From an uncultured Corynebacterium sp. (GTDB lineage Bacteria; Actinomycetota; Actinomycetes; Mycobacteriales; Mycobacteriaceae), in assembly GCF_946221155.1 (NCBI RefSeq), contig NZ_CAMIAN010000050.1, positions 1-12,516 of the forward strand: a DNA stretch of 12,516 nucleotides, written 5' to 3'. A program made the position numbers and the translations under genes. A model generated the notes under the pieces. That model saw only the letters and a program-made list of their open reading frames with translations. It was not told the origin of the DNA and did not search any database. Below, one piece after another: positions 1 through 7,515 of this stretch. The stretch's first letter is position 1; every line of letters begins with the position of its first letter.

Positions 1-719
1 GTCTTCACGTGGGCCACGTCGGTGCCGGGGAACCAATAGAACTCCAGGTGATCCTTGCCGCGCACCCGCTCAGCGAAGTTCTCCACCACTTCGTCGTTCG
101 GCTCGGCCCGCTCCACCGCGTGGAGGACGAAGGTATCCACCACGTCCAACTCCACCTCGGTGATGATGCCGTAGGCACCCAGGGAAACACGCGCGATGTC
201 GTACAGCTCGCCGGCGATGCCCTCTGCGCCCGGGTAGCACTCGTGCGCTTGGCCGTCCGGCGTGATGATGCGGAAAGCGCGAAGCATGCCGGCGAAGCCG
301 GTGAAGCCCAGCCCCGTGCCGTGGGTGCTGGTGCCGATCGCGCCTGCTAGCGACTGCGGGTCTACATCGCCCTGGTTGGCCAGCGCCACGCCCAGGGGAG
401 CCAGGATGCCCGGCACATCCCGCAGTCGGGTGCCCGCGCGTAGGCGGGCGGTCATCTTCTCCGGGTCGAAGCGGATCAGCCCGGCCAAGTTGTCCAGGCT
501 CACCTGGATGCCTTCAGTGGCGGCCACGGAGGTGAAGGAGTGGCCAGCGCCGATGGGCTTGACTTTCTCGCCGGAGGCAGCTGCCCGCTGAATGATCTGG
601 ATCAGCTCTGCCTCGTCGCGCGGAGCGACCTGCTTGCGCGGCTGGGCGGTGGAAACTCGGGACCAGTTGACCCAACGAGAGTTATAAGCGGGCTTGCGGG
701 TTGTAGTGGGGGTGCTCAT
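1..719 (-). CDS. FAD-linked D-arabinono-1,4-lactone / L-gulonolactone oxidase family protein, partial
   Basis: This gene is truncated: only the first 239 codons are present and the 3' end lies beyond the left edge. It begins MSTPTTTRKP and enters a PCMH-type FAD-binding domain at about residue 28. Two hallmark motifs are visible: GAGHSFT at 57-63, whose His60 is the position that carries covalent FAD in the alditol/aldonolactone oxidase family, and SLAGAIGTSTHGTG at 123-136, which contacts the flavin. The segment FYWFPGTD near residue 227 starts the sugar-lactone (ALO) domain. Family members oxidise aldonolactones or alditols, using oxygen or another electron acceptor; the substrate cannot be read from this fragment. 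The ATG overlaps the TGA of the upstream racemase-like gene (TGATG), so the two are almost certainly one translationally coupled operon. The family call is firm; the exact substrate is unknown. Confidence 0.88.
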   Translation of the reverse strand, partial: MSTPTTTRKPAYNSRWVNWSRVSTAQPRKQVAPRDEAELIQIIQRAAASGEKVKPIGAGHSFTSVAATEGIQVSLDNLAGLIRFDPEKMTARLRAGTRLRDVPGILAPLGVALANQGDVDPQSLAGAIGTSTHGTGLGFTGFAGMLRAFRIITPDGQAHECYPGAEGIAGELYDIARVSLGAYGIITEVELDVVDTFVLHAVERAEPNDEVVENFAERVRGKDHLEFYWFPGTDVAHVK

Positions 720-1897
720 CAGACAAAACTCTTTCCTTCGCCGCGGTAGGTGGGCCACTCCGCGATGATTTCACCGGCCGAGACGACCAGCACGGTATCG
801 ATGTATTCAGTTGCTTCGCCGGCCTTCGCATGGCGCATCCAGACGTGGTCGCCGAGGCGGAGGTTGCGGGCGGCGGGGCCGGTCAGGGGAGTCTGCACTT
901 CGCCGGGGCCCTCTAAGGGCGCCATCTTCAGGTCGCGGGGCCAGTCGACGACCGGCAGGCGATCCTTGCCAGCCGGGCCGGAGGCGATGCGCCCGCCGCC
1001 GGCCACCGTCACCGTGTCCTCTGCGGGACGGCGCACGACTGGCACCACGAACCACTCCGCTGGGGTGGGCTGGAACTGCCGATAGTGGTCAAACAAGGCC
1101 GGGCCGATGATGCCGGAGCCTGCGCCGATCTCGGTAATCGCAGCCTCCGCACTGGTGGTTTCGATGGACCCGGTGCCGCCGCCATTGACGAACTCCAGCG
1201 GGGGCAGGCCCGCCACCCGCAGTTCCTCGGCAACTGCGGCGACAATCTTCGCGCGGCGGCTAGCCAGCTCGCGGACGGAGAGCGCCTTCATCGCCGCGAT
1301 TGCCGGGGAGGTATCAGTAGTGCCCGCCACCTGGCCCTCATACGCCATCAGGCCGACTAGGCGGAAGCCTTCGCGCTGACGGATCTGCCGGGCGATGTCG
1401 CGCACCTCGTCAGCCGTGTGCAAAGGGGAGCGCAAAGCGCCGATGTGAATGGGGCCGGCGCGCAGTGCGGCGTCAATATCAATACAAACCCGAATCTCTC
1501 CACGCTCATGGGGCGGCACCACAGCATCAATAAAATCCAGGTGAGCGACCGAATCCACCATGAGGGTCACACACTCCATCGCGCGCGCGTCGTGGATCAG
1601 GCGGTGTAGACCCTCGCGGTGGGCGGAAGGGTAGGCGACGAGGATGTCATCGCTGACCTGCTCTTCACACAGCCACAGGGCTTCGTTGAGGTTATAGGCC
1701 AAGATTCCGCGATAGCCGGGGAGGGTGAGGACCTCCGAGATCAGCGAACGGATGCGGAGCGACTTGCTGGCCACCCGGATCGGGGTACCGCGTGAACGGT
1801 GAGCCATGTCCTGAGCGTTGGCTCTGGCGGCATCCAGATCCAACACCGCGAAAGGTGCGTCCAGGTGCGCCACTGCGAGGCGAGTATCTTTCTTCAT
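719..1897 (-). CDS. Alanine racemase N-terminal-fold PLP protein (amino acid deaminase/aldolase family)
   Basis: A 392-residue protein with the alanine-racemase TIM-barrel fold. ASKS at 43-46 supplies the likely PLP Schiff-base lysine (Lys45). NGGGTGS in the middle is the phosphate-binding turn, and a C-terminal beta domain includes GDHVWMRHAKAGE. This layout matches the group annotated as amino acid deaminase/aldolase, related to D-threonine aldolase and D-serine dehydratase; the true substrate is not deducible. I chose the ATG at 1897 (MKKDTRLAVAHLD) because homology-like sequence starts there. The frame stays open 25 codons further to 1972, but that part is AT-rich, covers the divergent promoter region and would reach the dnaE start. 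No Shine-Dalgarno is visible before 1897. It is the first gene of an operon with the lactone oxidase, overlapping it by one base. The neighbour suggests a shared catabolic or detoxifying route, which is inference. Confidence 0.82.
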   Translation of the reverse strand: MKKDTRLAVAHLDAPFAVLDLDAARANAQDMAHRSRGTPIRVASKSLRIRSLISEVLTLPGYRGILAYNLNEALWLCEEQVSDDILVAYPSAHREGLHRLIHDARAMECVTLMVDSVAHLDFIDAVVPPHERGEIRVCIDIDAALRAGPIHIGALRSPLHTADEVRDIARQIRQREGFRLVGLMAYEGQVAGTTDTSPAIAAMKALSVRELASRRAKIVAAVAEELRVAGLPPLEFVNGGGTGSIETTSAEAAITEIGAGSGIIGPALFDHYRQFQPTPAEWFVVPVVRRPAEDTVTVAGGGRIASGPAGKDRLPVVDWPRDLKMAPLEGPGEVQTPLTGPAARNLRLGDHVWMRHAKAGEATEYIDTVLVVSAGEIIAEWPTYRGEGKSFV

Positions 1898-1907
1898 GAA
1901 AAATAAC

Positions 1908-1913
1908 TGTATA
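1908..1913 (-). promoter_or_regulatory. Putative -10 box of the racemase/lactone oxidase operon
   Basis: On the minus strand TATACA sits 10 bases before the ATG at 1897, inside a locally AT-rich stretch of an otherwise GC-rich region. This gives a 5' leader of only about 0-4 bases, consistent with the absence of a Shine-Dalgarno. The last base departs from the corynebacterial TANANT consensus, and no clear -35 is seen. The assignment is tentative. Confidence 0.4.
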
Positions 1914-1960
1914 GCGATAAGGAACCGCATGTGCCGAAAAATGCGATTTTTGCGACGCGC

Positions 1961-1966
1961 TAAGAT
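1961..1966 (+). promoter_or_regulatory. Putative dnaE -10 box giving a leaderless mRNA
   Basis: TAAGAT lies exactly 8 bases upstream of the dnaE ATG at 1975, so transcription should begin at or within one or two bases of the start codon. No Shine-Dalgarno is present (the spacer is GGCCAACC). A -10 box at this distance is the usual sign of a leaderless transcript, which is common in Corynebacterium and Mycobacterium. The -35 region (around 1938-1943) is A-rich and not a recognisable TTGACA. Confidence 0.55.
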
Positions 1967-1974
1967 GGCCAACC

Positions 1975-4900
1975 ATGAGCGGTTCCTCCTTTGTCCACCT
2001 GCATAACCACACCGAGTACTCCATGCTCGACGGCATGGCCAAGGTTGACCTCTTGGCTAAGGAGGTGGTGCGGCAGGGGATGCCCGCCGTCGGAATGACC
2101 GACCACGGAAACATGTACGGTGCGGACGCCTTCTACCGGGCGATGACGGCCGCCGGCGTGAAGCCCATCATCGGCATCGAGGCCTACATCGCCCCGGAAT
2201 CCCGCTTTAACCAGCAACGCGTGCGCTGGGGCAAGCCGGAGCAGAAGTCCGACGACGTGTCGGCCTCCGGCGCTTACCTGCACCAGACGATGATCGCGGA
2301 GAACGCGACGGGCCTGCGCAACCTGTTCTACCTGTCCTCTATGGCCAGCTACGAAGGCCAGCTGGGCAAGTGGCCCCGCATGGATGCCGAACTGATCGCC
2401 CAGCACTCCGAAGGCATCATCGCCACCACCGGCTGCCCCTCCGGCGACGTGCAGACCCGCCTGCGCTTGGGGCAGTTCGACAAGGCCCTGGAAGCCGCCG
2501 GAATGTGGCAGGACATCTACGGTAAGGACAACTTCTTTCTGGAGCTGATGGACCACGGCCTGGAGATCGAAAAGCGGGTGCGCGACGACCTGCTGGAGAT
2601 CGGCCGCCGGCTGGAACTGCCGCCGCTGGTGACCAATGACTGCCACTACGTGCTGGAGCAGCAGGCTCCGGCGCACGAGGTGATGCTGTGTGTGCAGACC
2701 GGTTCCACACTGGACGAGCCGACCCTGGACCAGGGCGGTAAGCGCTTCGCGTTCTCCGGCACCGGCTACTACGTGCGCAGCGCGGAGGACATCCGCGCGC
2801 AGTGGGATAAGGAAGTGCCGAAGGGCTGCGACAACACCCTGTGGGTGGCCGAGCGCGTGCAAGACTACTCCGAGGTCTGGGAGGAGCACCCGCACGACCG
2901 CATGCCCATCGCCGACGTGCCGGAAGGCCACACGCCGACGACCTGGCTGACCCACGAGGTGATGAAGGGCCTGGAGGAGCGTTTCCCGGGCAAGGAGGTA
3001 CCCGCCGAGTACATCGACCGCGCGAAATACGAGATCAGCGTGATCGACATGAAGGGCTACCCGTCCTACTTCCTGATCGTCGCCGAGCTGATTAAGTACG
3101 CCCGTTCCGTGGGCATCCGTGTCGGCCCCGGCCGTGGTTCGGCTGCCGGTGCGCTGGTCGCCTACGCCCTGACGATCACGAACATCGACCCGATGGAACA
3201 CGGCCTGCTGTTCGAGCGCTTTCTGAACCCCGAGCGCCCATCCGCCCCCGATATCGATATCGACTTCGACGATCGCCGCCGCGGCGAAATGATCCGCTAC
3301 GCCTCCGACCGCTGGGGCGAGGACAAGATCGCGCAGGTGATCACCTTCGGCACAGTGAAGACGAAGCAGGCCATCAAGGACTCCGCGCGTGCCCACTACG
3401 GCCAGGCGGGCTTCCAGATGGCCGACCGAATCACCAAGGCCCTGCCGCCGGCGATCATGGCCAAGGACATTCCGCTGCATGGCATCACCGACCCGGAGCA
3501 CGAGCGCTACCCCGAGGCTGCCGAAGTCCGCCAGCTGATCGAAACCGACCCGGATGTGGCGAAGATTTACAAGGATGCACTGGGGCTGGAGGGCGTGATC
3601 CGCCAAGCTGGCGTGCACGCTTGTGCCGTGATTATGTCCAGCGTGCCGCTGCTGGATTGCATCCCCATGTGGAAGCGCAAGCAGGACGGCGCACTGATCA
3701 CCGGCTGGCCGTACCCCGCCTGTGAGGCCATCGGGTTGCTGAAGATGGACTTCCTGGGGCTGCGAAACCTGACGGTTATTGGTGACGCCCTCGAAAACAT
3801 CAAGACCAACCGCGACTTCGAGCTGGACCTGGAAAACCTCGACACGGTGGATGACCCCACCTACGAGCTGCTGGCGCGCGGCGAGACGCTGGGTGTGTTC
3901 CAGCTGGACTCCGCGGGAATGCAGAAGCTGCTGAAGCGCATGAAGCCCACGGGCTTCAATGACATCGTGGCCGCGCTGGCGTTGTACCGTCCGGGCCCCA
4001 TGGGTGTGGACGCGCACTGGGAGTACGCCGACCGCAAGAACGGCCGCAAGCCGATCGTGCCGATCCACCCGGAGTTGGAAGAGGCGCTGCACGAGATTCT
4101 CGAGGAGACCTATGGCCTGATCGTGTATCAGGAGCAGATCATGAAGATCTCCCAGAAGGTCGCGAACTACACCGCCGGTCAGGCCGATGGCTTCCGCAAG
4201 GCAATGGGTAAGAAGAAGCCGGAGGTGCTGGAAAAGGAGTTCGTCACCTTCGAATCCGGCATGAAGGCCAATGGCTACTCCGCCGATGCCATCAAGACGC
4301 TGTGGGATACGATCCTGCCGTTCGCCGGCTACGCCTTTAACAAGTCCCACGCTGCGGGCTACGGCCTGGTTTCCTTCTGGACCGCGTACCTGAAGGCCAA
4401 CTACGCGCCGGAGTACATGGCCGCCCTGCTGACCTCGGTGGCGGATAAGAAGGACAAGTCCGCGATCTACCTGGCAGACTGCCGCCACCTGGGCATTCAC
4501 GTGCTGTCGCCGGATGTCAACGACTCGCGCTACACCTTCCAGTCCGTCGGCAAGGACATCCGCTTTGGCTTAGGCGCGGTGCGCAACGTGGGCGAGGACG
4601 TGGTGAATTCCATCATCGCTTCTCGCGAGGAAAAGGGTGCGTTTACCGACTTCTCCGACTACCTGGACAAGATCGACCTGGTAGCGGCGAATAAGCGCGT
4701 CACCGAGTCCCTTATTAAGGCCGGCGCCTTCGACTCGCTGGGCCACCCGCGCAAGGGCATGGTGCTGGTTCACGAGGACGCGGTGGATGCCGTCACCGCC
4801 ACCAAGAAGGCCGCCGCGAAGGGCCAGTTCGACCTGTTTGCCGGTCTGGGTGGCGACGATGGTGCGGGTGATGTCTTCCGCGTGGAGGTGCCCGACCAGG

Positions 4901-5544
4901 AGTGGGAACGCAAGCACCAGCTCGCCCTCGAGCGCGACATGCTGGGCTTGTACGTTTCCGGTCACCCGTTGGACGGCTTCGAGGACGCGTTGGATGCACA
5001 GGTCGACACGCCACTGACTACCGTGCTGTCCGGCGAATTGCCGAACAACAAGGATCTGAAGATCGGCGGCATCATCTCGGCCGTCGAGCGTCGCATCGAC
5101 CGCAACGGCAACCCCTGGGCGATCGCCACGCTGGAGGATCAGCACGGCGCGCAGGTAGAGCTGCTGGTATTCCCGAAGACCTACCAGATGGTGGCCCCGC
5201 AGATCGTCGAGGACAACATCGTTCTGGCCAAGGCGAAGATCAACTACCGCGAAGACGATATGCGCCTGTTCTGCCAGGACATCAAGTCAGCGGAACTCAC
5301 CGTCGGTGCGGGCTCCGGCGTACCGCTGCGCCTCAACATTCGCGTGGATCAGGCCACACCCGGCAACATGGCCAACCTGCGACGGGTGCTTAGCCAAAAC
5401 AAGGGCGATTCGGATGTCTACCTCACCCTCATTGACGGTGAGGAGCAAGTCCAGTTCCTCCTGGGACCAGAGATGCGTGTGAACAAATCTCCGTCCTTGA
5501 TGGGGGCGTTGAAGGCATCCACGTGGGAGGGCATCTTCTCCTAG
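1975..5544 (+). CDS. dnaE1: DNA polymerase III alpha subunit DnaE1 (replicative polymerase)
   Basis: A full-length 1189-residue protein, close to the roughly 1184 of M. tuberculosis DnaE1, that synthesises chromosomal DNA at the replication fork. The N-terminal PHP domain keeps all nine metal ligands described for the mycobacterial proofreading exonuclease, at a constant offset: His10, His12, Asp19, His44, Glu69, His103, Cys154, Asp222 and His224. In the polymerase core, GPGRGS is at 384-389, PDIDIDFDD at 425-433 carries catalytic Asp426 and Asp428, and the third Asp is 592 in KMDFLGL. FNKSHAAGY at 788-796 follows. QFDLF at 951-955 is the internal sliding-clamp binding motif, and an OB-fold spans about 1022-1095. 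The N terminus HLHNHTEYSMLDG fits the ATG at 1975, which appears leaderless. Divergent from the racemase operon; downstream 124 bp are noncoding. It is the essential DnaE1 and not the error-prone DnaE2, judging by the intact PHP site and clamp motif. Confidence 0.98.
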   Translation: MSGSSFVHLHNHTEYSMLDGMAKVDLLAKEVVRQGMPAVGMTDHGNMYGADAFYRAMTAAGVKPIIGIEAYIAPESRFNQQRVRWGKPEQKSDDVSASGAYLHQTMIAENATGLRNLFYLSSMASYEGQLGKWPRMDAELIAQHSEGIIATTGCPSGDVQTRLRLGQFDKALEAAGMWQDIYGKDNFFLELMDHGLEIEKRVRDDLLEIGRRLELPPLVTNDCHYVLEQQAPAHEVMLCVQTGSTLDEPTLDQGGKRFAFSGTGYYVRSAEDIRAQWDKEVPKGCDNTLWVAERVQDYSEVWEEHPHDRMPIADVPEGHTPTTWLTHEVMKGLEERFPGKEVPAEYIDRAKYEISVIDMKGYPSYFLIVAELIKYARSVGIRVGPGRGSAAGALVAYALTITNIDPMEHGLLFERFLNPERPSAPDIDIDFDDRRRGEMIRYASDRWGEDKIAQVITFGTVKTKQAIKDSARAHYGQAGFQMADRITKALPPAIMAKDIPLHGITDPEHERYPEAAEVRQLIETDPDVAKIYKDALGLEGVIRQAGVHACAVIMSSVPLLDCIPMWKRKQDGALITGWPYPACEAIGLLKMDFLGLRNLTVIGDALENIKTNRDFELDLENLDTVDDPTYELLARGETLGVFQLDSAGMQKLLKRMKPTGFNDIVAALALYRPGPMGVDAHWEYADRKNGRKPIVPIHPELEEALHEILEETYGLIVYQEQIMKISQKVANYTAGQADGFRKAMGKKKPEVLEKEFVTFESGMKANGYSADAIKTLWDTILPFAGYAFNKSHAAGYGLVSFWTAYLKANYAPEYMAALLTSVADKKDKSAIYLADCRHLGIHVLSPDVNDSRYTFQSVGKDIRFGLGAVRNVGEDVVNSIIASREEKGAFTDFSDYLDKIDLVAANKRVTESLIKAGAFDSLGHPRKGMVLVHEDAVDAVTATKKAAAKGQFDLFAGLGGDDGAGDVFRVEVPDQEWERKHQLALERDMLGLYVSGHPLDGFEDALDAQVDTPLTTVLSGELPNNKDLKIGGIISAVERRIDRNGNPWAIATLEDQHGAQVELLVFPKTYQMVAPQIVEDNIVLAKAKINYREDDMRLFCQDIKSAELTVGAGSGVPLRLNIRVDQATPGNMANLRRVLSQNKGDSDVYLTLIDGEEQVQFLLGPEMRVNKSPSLMGALKASTWEGIFS

Positions 5545-5650
5545 AACTGTCGCCTCCTAGGCCTGTAGCCCCTGCAGCTTGCCGAGCACATCCCCGGACG
5601 ACCTGTCACGATAGAGGGGACACAACGCTCGCGCAGCCGCGCACTTCCTT

Positions 5651-5655
5651 AGGAG
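5651..5655 (+). promoter_or_regulatory. Ribosome binding site of the pyruvate kinase-like gene
   Basis: AGGAG lies 13 bases before the ATG at 5669, a long but usable spacing. It is the only clear Shine-Dalgarno near a start in the window, so this gene probably has a real 5' leader. The 5545-5668 gap that holds it shows no strong terminator for dnaE (only a weak imperfect hairpin near 5563-5577) and no convincing -10 box. TTGCCG at 5579-5584 is a possible -35 without a well-spaced partner. Confidence 0.5.
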
Positions 5656-5668
5656 ATGTCCCTTCACC

Positions 5669-7510
5669 ATGCAGGTCAACAAGCAAGCTGTCCTAGAAGC
5701 GATTGAGGAGCTCCTCGACGAACTCGATAGCCAGACCCTGCACTGGTACCCGGAGATCCGATCCACCGCGCCAACCCACTTCGTCGGCGCTCGCAACCTG
5801 GTGCACTATGCCACGTTGCGCACCAGCGACCGCCGCGGTCTGCAGGGGAATCTGGAGAGTCTGGGGGCTACGCGCCTGTCCACTGCGGAGCCGGCGGTTA
5901 AGGCACGTCTGCAAGCTGCGCACAACGTAGTCTCTGCCCTTGACGGTCGCTCGCCGCAGTTCGACGAGGAGGATGTTGCGGACGCCATCGTGGGGGCCGA
6001 TGAGCTGCTTGAACAGCACACGGAGGCTCTCTTCGGGGCGGAAGCTTTGCCAGGGGACTCCTCGTACATCATGGTCACCCTGCCGATCGAGGCTGCCTAC
6101 GACCAGGAGTTGGTAGCTCGGCTGGTGGATTCCGGTATGGAGCTGGCGCGCATCAACTGCGCCCACGACGGGCCGGAGGTGTGGAAGCGGATGATCGACA
6201 ATGTCCGTGCGGCGGGCAACGCCGCAGGACGCTACATCCCCATCAGCATGGACCTGGCCGGGCCGAAGATCCGCACTGGTCGCATCGCACCGGGCCCGGC
6301 GGTGGTGCGTGTACGTGTGCAGCGGGACGACGCGGGCACGGTGATCCAGCCCTGCCGACTGTGGATGATCCCGGAGGACCAAGAGCTGGCCGAGGCTCCC
6401 ATAGCGGAGAACACACTGGGCCGCCCAATTGTGAGCGTGCATGTCTCCAGGGAGTTCTTTGATGCCCTGGAGGTTGGGGAGACGATACGTGTGGTGGACG
6501 CACGCGGCAAGAAGCGGAAGCTGGGCGTCATTAAGAAAGATAGCGAGGGCGCCCTGGCAGAGGGGGAGCAGAACATCTACCTGCAGCTCGGCGCGGAGCT
6601 GCGGACGGAGAAGGCAAGGACGGCGGTGGGCTCGGTGCCGCAGGTGCTGCAGAAACTGCGGCCGCAGACCGGGGACAAGATTGTGCTGACCAGCGACGAC
6701 GTGGTGTGCGACCCTCAGTCCGGTGACATTCCGAAGATCAGCTGTACTCTGCCGGAGGCGGTGCGAGCGCTTGAGGTGGGCCAGCAGGTGTTGTTCGACG
6801 ACGGGGCGATCGCGGCGAAGGTCGTGGAGATCCGGGAAGCCAAGGGCACAGAGGCCACAGCCGGGACAGTCGAGGCGGAGCTGCTGGTCACCCGCGGTGG
6901 GGCGAAGCTCGCGGAGTACAAGGGCATCAACCTGCCCGACACGGAGCTGCCGCTGCCGAGCCTGACAGAGGAGGACGAGGCCGCGTTGGCGTTCGTAGCC
7001 GAGCACGCGGACATGGCCGCGGTGAGCTTCATCCGTACCCGCGAGGACGTGGCCTACGTCTTGGAGAGGTTCCGCGAGCTGGGTGCTGACGACCTCGGCC
7101 TGGTGCTGAAGATTGAGACGATTCCGGCGTTCGAAAACCTGACCACCATCCTGCTGGAGGGCATGCAGCACGCGAAATTTGGCGTGATGCTGGCCCGCGG
7201 CGACCTGGCCGTGGAGATGGGCTTCGCCCGGATGGCGGAGGTGCCCGGACAGGTGATGGCGATGGTGGAGGCCGCGCACGTGCCGTTGATCATCGGCACG
7301 CAGGTGCTGGAATCGATGGCGAAGTCCGGGCTGCCGACCCGCGCGGAGATTACCGACGTGGCGTGGGCACTACGCGCCGAGTGCATCATGCTGAACAAGG
7401 GGCCGCACATCCCGGAAGCCATCGCGATTCTGCGGGAGATCGGCGTGAAGATGGACCGCTCGCAGCGCAAGAACCGCATGCTGCTGCACCACGTGCGCAG
7501 CTGGCAATAG
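5669..7510 (+). CDS. Long pyruvate kinase-like protein (Pyk2-type)
   Basis: 613 residues. The family would convert phosphoenolpyruvate and ADP to pyruvate and ATP. Residues 1-134 form an N-terminal extension seen in long pyruvate kinase-like proteins. The barrel starts at VTLPIEAA (136-143) and carries GMELARINCAHD (156-167), MDLAGPKIRTG (194-204), KIET at 481-484, ARGDLA around Asp512 and GTQVLESM around Thr544. Thus the catalytic Arg161, Asn163, Asp195, Lys481, Glu483, Asp512 and Thr544 equivalents are kept. Differences from classical enzymes: the potassium-site Ser and Thr are Ala165 and Leu196; the usual SGETA segment is replaced by LNKGPHIPEA (575-584); the B domain is about twice normal length (205-428); and the C-terminal allosteric domain is missing. 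It resembles the second, 619-residue pyruvate kinase of C. glutamicum (Pyk2, from memory). Kinase activity is plausible but not certain. Ends 5 bp from the convergent treZ stop. Confidence 0.85.
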   Translation: MQVNKQAVLEAIEELLDELDSQTLHWYPEIRSTAPTHFVGARNLVHYATLRTSDRRGLQGNLESLGATRLSTAEPAVKARLQAAHNVVSALDGRSPQFDEEDVADAIVGADELLEQHTEALFGAEALPGDSSYIMVTLPIEAAYDQELVARLVDSGMELARINCAHDGPEVWKRMIDNVRAAGNAAGRYIPISMDLAGPKIRTGRIAPGPAVVRVRVQRDDAGTVIQPCRLWMIPEDQELAEAPIAENTLGRPIVSVHVSREFFDALEVGETIRVVDARGKKRKLGVIKKDSEGALAEGEQNIYLQLGAELRTEKARTAVGSVPQVLQKLRPQTGDKIVLTSDDVVCDPQSGDIPKISCTLPEAVRALEVGQQVLFDDGAIAAKVVEIREAKGTEATAGTVEAELLVTRGGAKLAEYKGINLPDTELPLPSLTEEDEAALAFVAEHADMAAVSFIRTREDVAYVLERFRELGADDLGLVLKIETIPAFENLTTILLEGMQHAKFGVMLARGDLAVEMGFARMAEVPGQVMAMVEAAHVPLIIGTQVLESMAKSGLPTRAEITDVAWALRAECIMLNKGPHIPEAIAILREIGVKMDRSQRKNRMLLHHVRSWQ

Positions 7511-7515
7511 CCTAG

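Noticed and set aside
1898..1972. 25-residue N-terminal extension of the racemase-like protein from the ATG at 1972
   Set aside because: It lies in the AT-rich divergent spacer, has a basic, low-complexity composition and would overlap the dnaE promoter; family-like sequence starts after 1897.
1960..4500. An 846-codon open frame antisense to dnaE
   Set aside because: It mirrors dnaE codon structure in GC-rich DNA. Its translation is rich in His, Val, Gln, Leu and Arg with no recognisable domain, and dnaE on the other strand has every expected motif.
5693..7279. A 528-codon open frame antisense to the pyruvate kinase-like gene
   Set aside because: Low-information, His/Leu/Arg-rich product typical of a shadow frame; the sense strand has clear kinase motifs and a ribosome binding site.
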